Below are positions 20,101 to 27,704 of a DNA stretch of 64,000 nucleotides, in pieces. Source of the DNA: Luidia sarsii. Taxonomy: Eukaryota; Echinodermata; Asteroidea; Paxillosida; Luidiidae. The notes beneath the pieces were generated by a model, which was given only the letters and a program-made list of their open reading frames with translations, was not told the origin of the DNA and did no database searches. Each line of letters begins with the position of its first letter. Within the stretch, counting starts at the first letter, position 1. A program made the position numbers and the translations under genes. The stretch covers positions 17,362,915 through 17,426,914 of the forward strand of contig OX465109.1 of the NCBI GenBank assembly GCA_949987565.1, read 5' to 3'.

Positions 20101-22545
20101 GTATAGGCCTTGTAATTGCAGGGGCAGTAGAGGGCCTAGTCAGATCCTATGGGTGCAGAACACTAAATAGAGCTCCCATTGAACACTGTACAAAAACACT
20201 CACTTTCAAAGCCAATTATCCCATGCCCAAAAGTCTCTCAGTTCTTGTAGCTATACTTAAAATTGTAGTTTGGACCTTCACCTCTCAGATTCTTTTCAAT
20301 TTTAGTGCCCTTAGCCGATTAGATTTTTTGCTAATTACCCCCAGAAAAAAACACCCCCAAAATGTCTAGTCGTCCAAGCCGAATTTCTGCAAGGATTTTG
20401 AGATGGACCCCTCCACTTCCGCAGCCAAATAGGGCCACATTTAAAGCCAGATATGGTCCAAATTTCATACCAAATTGAAGAGTGAACCCCCAGGTTGTCT
20501 TAAGTTCACTTGTTCTACAATGTATCAGTTAATTAGCCTCCAAAGACCCCTTATTAAAACAAAGTTGTGGGTACATTCTTTATGAGAATCAGCTCGGCGG
20601 AGCCATCTTGGATGGATTTTGTGTGCTGCATCCCTATGTGGTCGATGCGGAGGATTTGACGGGGGGGGGGGTTAAAGAAGAAATACTCGTCCACGCTGAT
20701 GGGAAAGATGACAGAGCTACACAATCAATCCGGTTCGAAGACCGATTCGGGTCAGTAAACATAATTATGGACCCTCTACGAAACCCTGCATGAGGTCGGC
20801 GGGTTCAGGCTTCGTCTGACAAAACCGTAAAAACCAGACTGCGGTTTGTCGTCGAATTTGAAGGTTTGCTGGCTTGATAGGTACAAAGTATTCACCAAGA
20901 AACTGGGGCCAAACGCTTGTTTCTAGATGCCTGTGACAATTTATAACGGGTAAGAGAAAAATAAATATGACCCGAGCCTAAGCCTTCATTTCGCGGACGG
21001 GCTTACAGATTCTTCATCATTTTAGGTAAGTGATCGACTAATACTATCGATTATCGATAGGCCTACAATTGTTTGTTTTGTCAGTTCTTTCTTGATAAAG
21101 TAATTGATATACAAACATGTTACTAACTGCTTACAGTCTAAAATGACCAAAATGCAAATATCATCAATTTAGAGGGCCTGACGTTTCGATCCTTGCAGGA
21201 TCTTTCTCAATAGGCATAAACGTTGTACTGTAGTGCACCAGGCCTTCTATGTTTATGAGGTTTTTAGTTTATCATTTGTATTATTAGTTGCATTTTTCGA
21301 GGTGATACCAACGGCCTACTATAGTCGTATATATCAGTGAGCATGCACGCGTCAACGACTCAACAGTGGAGTAAAAACAACGCAATTCAAAAACCGAGGT
21401 TGGATTCCATAACTTCATGACCTTGCTTGTGGATCTTTCCCTCGAGGAAGCCATGTATTTATTCCTTTCAAGAGTTACCCTCTATTATGCAGCTGTACCA
21501 CGGCTCACTGACCTGAAAGTTTGACCTCTCTGATTTTGTTTGGATAAACCGCGACCCCCCCCCCCCCACACACACACACACACACCCACAGCCCCGTCCC
21601 CCGCTTGTTGGCTTTCAGCAGGTCGTGTGAACGAGTATAGAGTTTGTGCATGATGTGTATTACTATTATTTCGAGGTATAGGCCTAGTTATCATTCTAAT
21701 ATTAATGTCGACAGACGAACAGACACACGAACAGACACACTGACAGAAAAAGAGACAGATAGGCCTGAATTAACCTAAAATCAGACGGGCAGACAGACAG
21801 GCAGACTGCCATAGACAGACAGGCATAGACATACTGAAAGACACACACACACATACAGACTATGGAGGAAAGAACAGACAGATACAGACAGATAGAGAGA
21901 CAAGGGGATAACAACAGTAACTACTGATACTGGTGATAGACATGCAAACACACGGTGACATACATGTACATAATACTAGGTACCGTCAGTACCTCCAGAC
22001 ATGTAGACACAACACGAAGGCAGACAAACATATGCCGACACCCCCTTAGTATAGCTAGGCCTATATATACCAGCCACGGGGTTTGTAGTCACAGTTAAGT
22101 CACACTAGTCTTTCATCACCAGACCGGCATGCAGTAGAGTTGAGCCATGGTTAAGCCTATGTTTAAGCCAAGTTCACCGTGACAATGAAACGCCCAACAT
22201 GAAGCACGGTCGTGTCCCCAGACTCTCGGACAAAATAAACTCCATCTAAGCCTAGCAGCAATAGGCTGGTGCTTGTCGTAGACAGTATACACAGCCAGCG
22301 AATGACGGTAGGCCTATACAGATTAGACAACATTCGGGAGACTTGTCGATGAGACCACGGAGGAACTTCAGGAAGGAAGAACACGAAACCACTCCTATTA
22401 CGATGAAACCCACAGCTACAGATGGGGGTAATTTCTGTAAACATGGTCATAACCACTTACCTTCATTTCCGGTCGATATTACACCGGCGACGACTAGCAC
22501 TCCCACAAACAGCAGGGTCCCAGTGCTCCTGCCCGTTCCAGTCAT
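7569..22545 (-). CDS. Compact LRP5/6-like YWTD beta-propeller type I membrane receptor (12 exons, 867 aa)
   Basis: Twelve exons read by hand join with no phase conflict: 22461-22545, 19382-19624, 17472-17625, 14996-15254, 14463-14640, 13311-13436, 12477-12722, 11733-11898, 10237-10364, 9513-9782, 8639-8825, 7569-8130; 2604 nt. Domains: signal peptide (about 1-23); a first, partly degenerate YWTD propeller (about 30-306); one EGF with six cysteines (307-348); a canonical six-blade YWTD propeller (about 350-615) with LYWTD/VYWTD strands and the family 'DxPRAIAV' and 'WPNxLAID' motifs; a short stalk with an NVT sequon; TM about 647-675; a 190-residue tail. LRP5/6 have four propeller-EGF pairs and three LDLa modules; this protein has two propellers, one EGF and no LDLa. 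Its tail lacks the PPPSPxS motifs through which LRP5/6 bind Axin. It is likely a cell-surface ligand receptor; ligand unknown. Orthology to LRP5/6 is not established. Confidence 0.85.
8231..8567 (+). mobile_element. TTAA-type MITE, family T, copy 1
   Basis: Starts TTAAAGGCCCAATTCTACAT and ends near CCAATGTTGAATAGGGC, imperfect inverted termini. The interior is shared with copies at 12091, 15784 and 63509. Lies in intron 11 of the YWTD receptor gene. The right terminus lacks the TTAA seen in copy 4. Confidence 0.7.
8639..8825 (-). CDS. YWTD receptor exon 11: stalk and transmembrane helix
   Basis: Residues 619-680. Acceptor ctctcgcag before 8825; donor gtgaga after 8639; phases 1 and 2. A Thr/Pro-rich stalk with an NVT glycosylation sequon precedes a hydrophobic segment ([14 protein letters not shown] onwards to CCVVMC) and a basic stop-transfer ARSKGG. 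Confidence 0.85.
8865..9047. mobile_element. 183-bp MITE, copy 2, with perfect 9-bp target duplication
   Basis: Same element and exactly the same length as 2547-2729. Termini CGCAGTGGCTG...CAGCCACTGCG are perfect inverted repeats, flanked by TTGATTATT at 8856-8864 and 9048-9056. Inserted 40 bp upstream (in gene sense) of exon 11 of the YWTD receptor gene, close to its acceptor and branch-point region. Confidence 0.87.
9085..9330 (-). repeat. tRNA-derived SINE, family A (diverged, partial)
   Basis: Minus strand: GGGCTGGATAGCTCAGATGG (about 9139-9120) is the A-box region, and the leader carries TGACTGGCGGCCCCATCCCG. The B-box half is lost. In intron 10 of the YWTD receptor gene. Confidence 0.6.
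9513..9782 (-). CDS. YWTD receptor exon 10: propeller 2, blades 4-6
   Basis: Residues 529-618, phase 1 at both ends; acceptor ...gccgccgaag before 9782, donor gtacag after 9513. Contains MYWCDA and DFVYWTDW strands and the blade loop DLDGNGRR, which match the last half of LRP5/6 propellers. It ends [16 protein letters not shown], where LRP5/6 propellers are normally followed by an EGF; here the next exon is stalk plus TM. Confidence 0.82.
9952..10095. mobile_element. Small MITE, family J
   Basis: Imperfect inverted termini GGGGCCTATTTCACCATACT and GCTTAGCGAAATCCAGCCC; interior TCTTACGATCAATCGCAAG and CGATGCATCGTAAGG is shared with 57370-57521 and 62490-62613. Intron 9 of the YWTD receptor gene. 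Confidence 0.55.
10096..10200 (-). repeat. Foldback repeat, family F (single arm)
   Basis: Carries GGGCAGAGTGCACGCTACCC, GAAACGTGGAGTTACCGGCT and CTTTTCAGAGCCAC, the conserved core of a dispersed family also seen near 17.3, 44.5, 46.4, 52.2 and 52.5 kb. Confidence 0.6.
10237..10364 (-). CDS. YWTD receptor exon 9: propeller 2, blade 3
   Basis: Residues 486-528. Acceptor ggcttctcag before 10364, donor gtagga after 10237; phases 2 and 1. Encodes [20 protein letters not shown] and then [10 protein letters not shown], almost identical in pattern to 'YWTDWG...I...LDG...WPNGLA.D' of LRP-family propellers. Confidence 0.87.
11455..11548 (+). repeat. Degenerate interstitial telomere-like repeat
   Basis: TTAGGG and close variants (ttaggatcagggttagggtt, gttagggttaggattagg) repeated for about 95 bp inside intron 8 of the YWTD receptor gene. 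TTAGGG is the usual deuterostome telomere unit. Confidence 0.7.
11579..11600 (+). repeat. Short ATGA microsatellite
   Basis: atgcatgaatgaatgaatgaatg run, about five units. Confidence 0.7.
11733..11898 (-). CDS. YWTD receptor exon 8: propeller 2, blade 2
   Basis: Residues 431-485. Acceptor tgtttgccag before 11898, donor gtaagt after 11733; phases 1 and 2. Contains [11 protein letters not shown] and [12 protein letters not shown], a classic LDLR class B repeat. Confidence 0.88.
12091..12440 (+). mobile_element. TTAA-type MITE, family T, copy 2
   Basis: Begins TTAAAGGCTCAATACAACAT; the end near CCAATGTTGTTTAGGGC is its imperfect inverted partner. Interior matches the other family T copies. Intron 7 of the YWTD receptor gene; its right end is 37 bp from exon 7's donor side. 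Confidence 0.75.
12477..12722 (-). CDS. YWTD receptor exon 7: start of propeller 2
   Basis: Residues 349-430. Acceptor cgtccgcag before 12722, donor gtaggt after 12477; phase 1 at both ends. Encodes [18 protein letters not shown], the usual first strand after an EGF, then [20 protein letters not shown]. Confidence 0.88.
12795..12900. mobile_element. Perfect 49-bp-arm hairpin element
   Basis: Arms 12795-12843 and 12852-12900 are exact reverse complements over 49 bp with an 8-bp loop. The direct repeat TACGCTGCA flanks it (12784-12792 and 12899-12907, overlapping the right arm by two bases). This looks like a recent foldback/MITE insertion with about a 9-bp target duplication. Located in intron 6 of the YWTD receptor gene, 73 bp upstream (gene sense) of exon 7. 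Confidence 0.75.
13311..13436 (-). CDS. YWTD receptor exon 6: single EGF module, with a GC donor
   Basis: Residues 307-348, phase 1-1 as usual for EGF exons. Six cysteines in the order [29 protein letters not shown], the LRP/LDLR-type EGF. Acceptor ttttttcag before 13436. The downstream splice site is gaag/gcaagt, a GC donor with otherwise ideal consensus; no GT alternative follows that would keep phase with exon 7. Confidence 0.85.
13625..14400 (+). repeat. Tandem array of SINE family B tails, about 95-bp unit, about 8 copies
   Basis: Repeated unit: CAATCGGGCAAAGCACTGAG, then CACAGTGCTAACTATACACG, GTCCAGTAGGGCAAACCC and TCATTGAATTACATTCTCAA. Each unit is the tail portion of family B SINEs (compare 19770-19868 and 63150-63215) without the tRNA head. 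Sits in intron 5 of the YWTD receptor gene and reaches to 63 bp from exon 5. Confidence 0.85.
14463..14640 (-). CDS. YWTD receptor exon 5: end of propeller 1
   Basis: Residues 248-306. Acceptor attcttgcag before 14640, donor gtatgg after 14463; phases 0 and 1. Begins [20 protein letters not shown], a diverged last blade, and leads into the EGF exon. Confidence 0.8.
14707..14967. mobile_element. MITE with about 50-bp inverted termini
   Basis: Left arm TTTCCCGTATCACATAAACG then CATGTTTGTGCACAAAC; right arm is the near reverse complement (GTGCACAAACAAATGGGC, CGTTTATGTGGTAGGGAAAA). About 260 bp, non-coding. It ends 23 bp inside intron 4 from the donor of exon 4. Confidence 0.65.
14996..15254 (-). 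CDS. YWTD receptor exon 4: propeller 1, middle blades
   Basis: Residues 161-247. Acceptor cccctctccag before 15254, donor gtgagt after 14996; phases 2 and 0. Strands FLFWSQF and [19 protein letters not shown], with the blade motif [14 protein letters not shown]. Confidence 0.86.
15309..15345 (+). repeat. Fragment of TTAA-type MITE family T
   Basis: AAAGCCCCTACACAACATTG followed by GTCGAGGTCAAAG matches one terminus of family T. Confidence 0.5.
15784..16136 (-). mobile_element. TTAA-type MITE, family T, copy 3 (reverse orientation)
   Basis: Left end AAAAGGCCCTATACAATATTGG, right end CCCAATGTTGTATTGAGCCT then TTAA. Interior contains the conserved CCGTCACGGTTTACGCACCG and GATGTTTGAGTGAAGATTTC blocks. 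Intron 3 of the YWTD receptor gene. Confidence 0.75.
16304..16880 (-). mobile_element. Kolobok-like non-autonomous element with half a THAP finger
   Basis: Inverted termini of over 100 bp: left TTAAATGGGGAATGAAACAC...GTTGGCTTATCTGATTGGGT...CTACGAGTTTCATAAAGAGG; the right end mirrors it, ending in TTCATTCCCCTTTAA. Minus-strand ORF 16598-16383 begins [19 protein letters not shown], with [17 protein letters not shown] after it: the first half (CxxxxC, FH, KW) of a THAP DNA-binding domain. The second half (C-x2-H) is missing and the frame runs into the terminal repeat. THAP plus TTAA-like ends fits Kolobok; a P-type element is the alternative. Confidence 0.65.
16882..17110 (+). repeat. tRNA-derived SINE, family A (plus orientation)
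   Basis: Leader TTCTGACCGGCACCCCAACC, then GGGCTTGATAGCTCAGATGG (A-box) and GGTTCAAGTCCCGGG (B-box, about 17006), then tail CTTTTTCTTTGCCAACTTTT and CAATTTGTTCAAAATTTCAC. Follows the Kolobok-like element directly. Confidence 0.75.
17283..17404 (+). repeat. Foldback repeat, family F
   Basis: Holds GGTTTGCATGGTGGAAATAC, then GAGGAGTGTGGCTCTGAAAA and GAGCCGGTAA, the family F core in plus orientation. Confidence 0.55.
17472..17625 (-). CDS. YWTD receptor exon 3: propeller 1, blade with NLYWTD
   Basis: Residues 110-160. Acceptor cggccgacag before 17625, donor gtaaga after 17472; phases 1 and 2. Encodes [19 protein letters not shown] and [13 protein letters not shown], a clear LDLR class B repeat. 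Confidence 0.88.
17880..18065. repeat. Dispersed repeat, family K
   Basis: GAACGCCGATATACCGAACA...TATAGCGAACATGCC...TCATAGCGACGTTCCAC. Related copies at 36677-36845, 52280-52460 and 62793-62870 share the ATAGCGACGTTC, GTGGCCGCAACTG and ATACCGA blocks. Confidence 0.55.
18095..18445 (-). pseudogene. LINE remnant (post-RT C-terminal region), frameshifted
   Basis: Minus strand reads [20 protein letters not shown]...[13 protein letters not shown], then after a one-base frameshift [19 protein letters not shown] and [10 protein letters not shown]. This is the well-known C-terminal region downstream of the reverse transcriptase in many non-LTR retrotransposons. In intron 2 of the YWTD receptor gene. 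Confidence 0.7.
18459..18842 (-). pseudogene. Second LINE remnant (post-RT C-terminal region), open for 127 codons
   Basis: Minus strand [39 protein letters not shown] and [13 protein letters not shown]: the same domain as the neighbouring 18095-18445 remnant but a clearly different lineage copy. No RT or endonuclease domain remains. Confidence 0.75.
19119..19306. repeat. Stem-loop repeat, family P (three arms)
   Basis: Inverted pair 19119-19217 (GTTAGAGGGCCTGACG... mirrored by ...GGCCCTCTAACTTTTGAG) followed by a third arm 19258-19306 (GGTCCTGCTGAGATCGAAAC). In intron 2 of the YWTD receptor gene. Confidence 0.7.
19382..19624 (-). CDS. YWTD receptor exon 2: start of propeller 1
   Basis: Residues 29-109. 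Acceptor catacaatag before 19624, donor gtgagc after 19382; phase 1 at both ends. The first part (with Cys at SLCSYELDQ and DADCFLED) is unlike typical first blades, then [19 protein letters not shown] is a degenerate YWTD strand (FYSD). Confidence 0.8.
   Translation of the reverse strand, partial: PAPSRYWRAEHSLSAPTNSTSTANLPTRTASWRIRTLLRPWRRTRTRTPSSTLISTRARSSGKRRRDRCPKRCSTASVTS
19704..19868 (+). repeat. SINE family B tail
   Basis: GAGGTTTTGCCCTCGCTCGA, then GCTGCCTGAAATATATTTTA, TCAGGCATCGGGCAAAGC and CACGTCGAGCAAGGGCAAAA. No intact tRNA head. Intron 1 of the YWTD receptor gene. Confidence 0.65.
19869..21167. other. Intron 1 of the YWTD receptor gene; nothing recognised
   Basis: Ordinary AT-leaning intron sequence, with a G-run near 20660. 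No exon-like ORF with splice sites was found on either strand. Confidence 0.4.
21168..21215 (+). repeat. Stem-loop repeat, family P (single arm)
   Basis: TTTAGAGGGCCTGACGTTTC followed by GATCCTTGCAGGATCTTTCTC; the upstream flank (about 21100-21160) matches the flank beside the 24421 copy. Confidence 0.65.
21554..21587. repeat. C-tract and CA microsatellite
   Basis: C run followed by (CA)n, about 34 bp. Confidence 0.85.
21710..21905 (+). repeat. Degenerate ACAG/GACA microsatellite region
   Basis: Dense cagacagacagg, gaacagacacac and agacagatagag words over about 200 bp. Confidence 0.75.
22461..22545 (-). CDS. YWTD receptor exon 1: start codon and signal peptide
   Basis: ATG at 22545-22543; 28 codons plus one base; donor gaag/gtaagt after 22461. 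Encodes [20 protein letters not shown] then GVISTGNE: a basic residue, a hydrophobic core and a small-residue cleavage zone around STG. Phase 1 joins exon 2 exactly. The start is the first in-frame ATG and gives a proper signal peptide. Confidence 0.82.
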
Positions 22546-24140
22546 GTCTGTATTCTTTCTCTTCAACTTCTCCTCCTTCCCTGTTCACTACCACTTTTGA
22601 GAAGAAGTGTGTCACGACACCGTCTCTGTGCTTCAAGTTCACCAAGTCTTACACTCCCCTGTCGGTGTCTCAGCACGAAGGCGAAGCAGGCATCGACGAG
22701 CCAGTCCCGAGTACAACTACAAACCCCGTATCTTTCTCCAAACTCTAAAACAAAAACGAGCCTCGCACTGAAGCAATAGGACGCGAACAGGGGTCAAGTT
22801 TCTGTCGACTTGACGACGTCCTTCACTCATACGGTAACACGATCCCTGAGTCGATAGTGAGCACACCGTGGAAGCTTGCGAAGGGACGACCAGTACTGTG
22901 CGTTGCTCTTGCCGCCGAAGTTATCGCTGTGACGCTCGCTCACTCGGTGGTCGGTAGTGTACACAGTATAACTGCGTTACCCGTTGCTTGATCAGCCGTG
23001 CGTGAGTTATGACTAAGCTCAACAAATCCACCTTCGTCATGTACCGCGTAAATACCGCGCGCTGATGTACGTGTTCTTTATGAAAAAAGGAAAATTGAAT
23101 TCACAGAGGTATGAGTAAGAAATACTAACAGTTTCCCGGTATTTTAAGCGGTGGGTGGTTGAGTGACTTGTGAGGTTTAGTTGTGAACTTTCGTCAACAG
23201 TGTCCACACCGTGGACTGAGAGAGCGGTGAGTTTGTAGCATCCGCCTGGTCGTCAACAAATACTTCTTGTTCTACTTCTAAGGGACGCCCTCACAAACCT
23301 GCATCTTTCGAAAGTTTCTGTCTCGTTTTGTTTTTTGGTTTTTGCGATCGAAGCAGTGACTCGTACCGATTCACTCACCACGGGGAACTTACGCTCGATG
23401 TCGTGTCTGGTATAGAAGAAACTGATGCCGTTATCACCATGCTATAGATCATAATAGTCACACCGTATCCATCGGGTAGCCTTGGGCCAGTCACTCTGGA
23501 CAGAGCTGAAGTTTGTTTGGTTTGTCCCAAGCAATAATTGACGCCCAGTTTCCTTGGAGTTGTAAACTCGTTTTCCTCACTCTGGGGTCGAATGGCCGGA
23601 GCTTCTCTTGTATACACCGTCGTTGAGTTGAGCAGTGCCCGCAGAATATTGTAGTTCTCCAATAATTTTGCCACTCCCTGACCTCTCCGTCGATCGGCTC
23701 GTCTCTATCGCCCGGGCCGTGTTCCAACCAGGAAGTGAATGAGTGCCATAAGGCGATCACAGAGCGATGTGTTTTCCTTGCGTCCGAGTCGTTCGTGTAT
23801 ACGGCATCACCGTCGACTCTTCATCCGACCATTGATATTCAAATCAGTACCGGGACGGGTTGTCCGGTAGGTTCGCCATCCTCAGGGGCACTGGAGCGGT
23901 GCACGAGAGGACCAGGAAGGGTACACCGAGGGCCGGTCAGTGTGGAACAATAGACCATTACGGTGCATGTTTATAACGCGGCTTATATATACCCGTAGAT
24001 ATGGGCCGGAGGCAGGGCGCTGCATGCACGCATATTGAACAAAGGTCATTGAGCAGGGAGGATTTTATCCGTCAAAATCGGCAGGCTCACCTCCACACAC
24101 ACACACACACACACACACAAGCGATGGGCAACTGTTTAAC
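22546..24140. other. 5' flank of the YWTD receptor gene
   Basis: Should contain the 5' UTR and promoter of the minus-strand receptor gene. No TATA box or other fixed signal is convincing. A CA-repeat lies at about 24095-24119. Confidence 0.4.
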
Positions 24141-24300
24141 TCAAAAAGAGGGCCTGACGTTTCGATCACAGCACTAGCAGGACCTTTCTCAAAGGCACAC
24201 TGTACCGAGCTGACTAAAATGACCTGCACTATTGTGCAATACAAGCCTTTGAAACTGAGGTTCTGCTAGGATCGAAACATCAGGCCTTCTAACTTTCGAG
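24141..24300. repeat. Stem-loop repeat, family P (diverged pair)
   Basis: Left arm AGAGGGCCTGACGTTTCGAT, right arm GTTCTGCTAGGATCGAAACA; longer spacer than other pairs. Confidence 0.65.
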
Positions 24301-24420
24301 GTGTATGTACATGTATTGCAGGTCATTTTAGTCAGTGAGCAATTTACTTCAAATAATAACTCAAGGTGATATACAAAAATGTTGCAAACTGCTTACTGAC
24401 TAAAATTACCAAAATGTAAA

Positions 24421-24527
24421 TCTAAAATTTAGTGGGCCTGACGTTTCGATCCTAGCAGGACCTTTCTCAAAGGCAGAGTGAGAAAGGTCCTGCTAGGATC
24501 GAAACGTCAGGCCCACTAAATTTTAGA
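24421..24527. repeat. Stem-loop repeat, family P (best-preserved pair)
   Basis: Arms TTTAGTGGGCCTGACGTTTC + GATCCTAGCAGGACCTTTCTC and an almost exact mirror, separated by a few bases (caaaggcagagtga). A conserved AT-rich flank lies at 24364-24420. Confidence 0.8.
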
Positions 24528-25032
24528 CAAATAATAACTCGCATCACCCACACTCTCACCAACGCTAGTCAGTCTAAATACAAAAATCGACACTGCTCAT
24601 CACAAAGCAGAATCCACCAACTCTTAGATTGGGTAACTATACCACTCCCCAAACCCCCTCCAAACATTAACAACGAGTCAGGTGAGCCTGGTGAGTATAA
24701 TTATACGAGTGCGCCGTGTATACTTATAATCATGATTCATGTTATAATACTCAAAGGCAGACTGGCAAGGACGCACAATATTGGAAGGGATAGAGGCAGG
24801 AGAACGCATAGATGACATCAAAAGGGTCGTAGTAGGAGGAGAGCTGGCAGACAGACTCGTGTGGAATTGCAAAAGGAAGCGCACTCCCTAAATGCAAAAG
24901 AGTGATTAATCCACAAACAGAGTGAAATTTCCTCGAGAAAATCCAAGAAACCGCTCCGAAAGAGTGAAAAACTGTGGCTTTTCACTATTTTGGAGCGGTT
25001 TGGCTTTTTGGAGTGATTTTCACTCCTTTGCA

Positions 25033-25282
25033 TTTGTGACCCGGCACAACTACATGAGGAATATCCCACCAAAACACTTTTTGAGTAAACAACGCCTGAA
25101 GTTAAAGTATCTTCCCATTTCGATTACATTTTCGATTGTATTTTCGGAAATTTTAAGTATTAGTGGATATTATAATTTTGATATCATTTGAAAGCTAATG
25201 GTATACTCTTTCACATCATTAGAAAATCTCAAAATCTCAAAAGTAGGGTTATTCCTCATTATGCTGTGCCGGGTCACATTTA
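25033..25282. mobile_element. MITE with GTGACCCGGCAC termini, copy 1
   Basis: TTTGTGACCCGGCACAAC...ATGAGGAATATCCC at the left, TTCCTCATTATGCTGTGCCG then GGTCACATTT at the right; inverted termini of about 30 bp. Second copy at 61908-62356. Confidence 0.75.
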
Positions 25283-25289
25283 GAGAGCA

Positions 25290-25850
25290 GGAAAGCTGAT
25301 AGTGCTATAGTACTGGTGAGACCAGACAAAGTATATTGACAATCAATTTTTTGTCAAACAACCCTTTTCCACGACGTATTTGCACTGCGGGTATGTGTTT
25401 CATGGTGGTAAGGTGCCATAACTGTTACCATTTTTATGGCAAGACTTTATAATAACCTGCCTAGAGCCCAGAATCTTCATTCCCCTGGGATTTTAATACC
25501 CGGATTATTACCCATAGTATTTCCTTCTCCCCGTCCACACAATCATCAGAAAGGCAGGAATTAGCTTATAGAAAGTACTGATGAGACCAGGCAAAGTATT
25601 GGGTAAACCACTTTTTCTCTAACAACCTTTCTTGTTTTCCACATTGTATTTTGCACTGCGTGATTGTGTTTCAAACTTTAAATTGTGGTTTACTACGATA
25701 TAGGTGCCATGACTGTAGTGTTGGCATTTTTATGACGAGACTTAACTAACTTGTAGAGTCCATTTTTCATTCCCCTTGGATTTACCTCCCCTCACTGTTT
25801 CATATAGTATTTCCTTCTCCAAGTTCACACATTCCTCAGAAGAGTCCAAC
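25290..25850. repeat. Tandem duplication of about 270-290 bp
   Basis: Blocks 25300-25560 and 25570-25845 share gtactg(g/a)tgagaccag(a/g)ca, tttttatg(g/a)c(a/g)agactt and tagtatttccttctcc in the same order. Diverged; no coding content seen. Confidence 0.6.
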
Positions 25851-25994
25851 TGTAGTGCTCTCTGATATGGCTCTGACCTTCAGTGCCATGAGCGCACCCC
25901 CAGCCCCGCGAACGGGAAAATAAATGATTATATTTGGCATGCTTTACACGGGGTGCGGTACATCTTTTTATTGTTTGCCTACGAGCTACTCTCA

Positions 25995-26350
25995 AGAATA
26001 AAGACTTCAGAAAATGTGCAAAGACTGGACCGGGACCTGAGCCCGAGACCTCTGGATTAACGTACCAGTCCTCTTCCATCTAAGCTATCCAGCCCATAGC
26101 ATAATTATGGTGACCTTCCCAAAACAAATAGTCAACTAGTCTTTGCCGGGGTGGGGGCGCCAGTCAGAAGTAATTAAACCATAATTTATTTACTGCAGTA
26201 TATATCTCCAGGGATCATACCCCCACTTTCAATCAGATACAAACAAATTGTTGTAAACCTGCAGGCTACAATCAGATACAAACAAATTGTTGTAAACCTG
26301 CAGGCTACAATCAGATACAAACAAATTGTTGTAAACCTGCAGGCTACAGC
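25995..26350 (-). repeat. tRNA-derived SINE, family A, with internal 42-bp triplication
   Basis: Minus strand: GGGCTGGATAGCTTAGATGG head, B-box GGGCTCAGGTCCCGG, leader TTCTGACTGGCGCCCCCACC. Within the leader, 26225-26346 holds three copies of a 42-bp block (AATCAGATACAAACAAATTG then TTGTAAACCTGCAGGCTAC). Confidence 0.75.
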
Positions 26351-27040
26351 AGCTCGGGGATCACAAAAAGTGGATGCAGCTTTTTCAATGTTCCAGACAG
26401 TCAAACAACATTTTTTTAATAAGTTTAAAATTACTGTCATGATAACTTTCTTCGTGCTTCGCACCTAATGTTGGTCAGCCATTTCGAATTGTGAAGCGGA
26501 ATGCAATTCAATCATGACCGAAGTGTCGCTACACACGATCTCACTGTTTGGCTAGTAAACCAACACCGAAGAATGAACACTCGAGAATAATACCTCACGG
26601 CAAACGGAAGCCATCCATGAAATGAAAATAAACCGACCAGTAAATGCATAGGGCGCCCTCTTTTGGTGATGGCTTCCAATTTTTATTAGGCCCAGGCTTC
26701 GGCCGCTTCGTCTCCGTCTGTCATAAAAGCTGAAAACACAGGATATGCGGCTCTTGTTCGAAGTTGAAACGAGGGATTCTTTCTTCCAAGCGGACTATCT
26801 TTCTCGAAAAACCGAAGCCAATTATTTACAATTATACTGCATTTTGTTTCAATTGTTTTTATCGTGCTTGAACAACTCCTAAATAAATATGCTGTATAAT
26901 GAGTTTTATCCTAAATCTCTGTTGTCCAATTACCAATTAGTTAGGAGAGCCCCTCGACTGAAACTAGTCTGTTTTGGGTAAATCTGCGGGAGCCTATTTG
27001 AGTACCGTATTCTAGTAAATAATTATGTTTATTTGTCAGT
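26351..27040. other. Intergenic; nothing recognised
   Basis: AT-rich sequence between the two divergent genes; no ORF or repeat assigned. Confidence 0.35.
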
Positions 27041-27170
27041 CTCAAAAGTCTTAGAGGGCCTGCATGACGTTTCTTCGATCCTAGCAGGACCTTTCTCAAA
27101 GGCAAAGGCCTTTGCCTTTGCCTTTGAGAAAGGTCCTGCCAGGATCGAAACGTCAGGCCCTTACTTTTGA
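27041..27170. repeat. Stem-loop repeat, family P (paired)
   Basis: CTCAAAAGTCTTAGAGGGCC... mirrored by GGATCGAAACGTCAGGCCCT and TACTTTTGAG; centre is GGCAAAGGCCTTTGCC. Confidence 0.75.
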
Positions 27171-27704
27171 GTCAGTGATCAGTTTGCAACAGTTTTTGTC
27201 TTAACTTCATGTTTATTTGTCAGTGTGTATTGTACTACAAGTATTTGTGATTTATTGTTTGCGATCTATCCCGGAAAAAATGAAATAAGTAAATAGGTCC
27301 TTCCTCCATGATAATACTAAAGGCCCTCCCATTTTCATCTTCATTTTTATTATACAACAGTACATGCACACATACATGGACATGTACAAGACTGAAGTCA
27401 TCCAATTGTTTAATTTTTAAAACTAATGTAACATGTTTGTTAGTTCCCTGAGGTTTTTTCTTGACCCTTGTCCTATTTTGAATATTTTTCCCTTCTTTGT
27501 TGTATCCCTCCTGTATTCAGAATAGTTAAAGCTTTCTTTGCAGTCGTACGTCAAGTGCAGCCAAGGGGTTGACACCAACTACTTGTTTCACTATCACATC
27601 CGGGTATTGCTTTTGTCTGGCATTCACTGGTGCCCGATCGCCAGCGGGTCGGAGTGCAACGGAGGAGGCATGGGGGGGGGGGTAGGCGCGGGGGACCAGC
27701 GACC

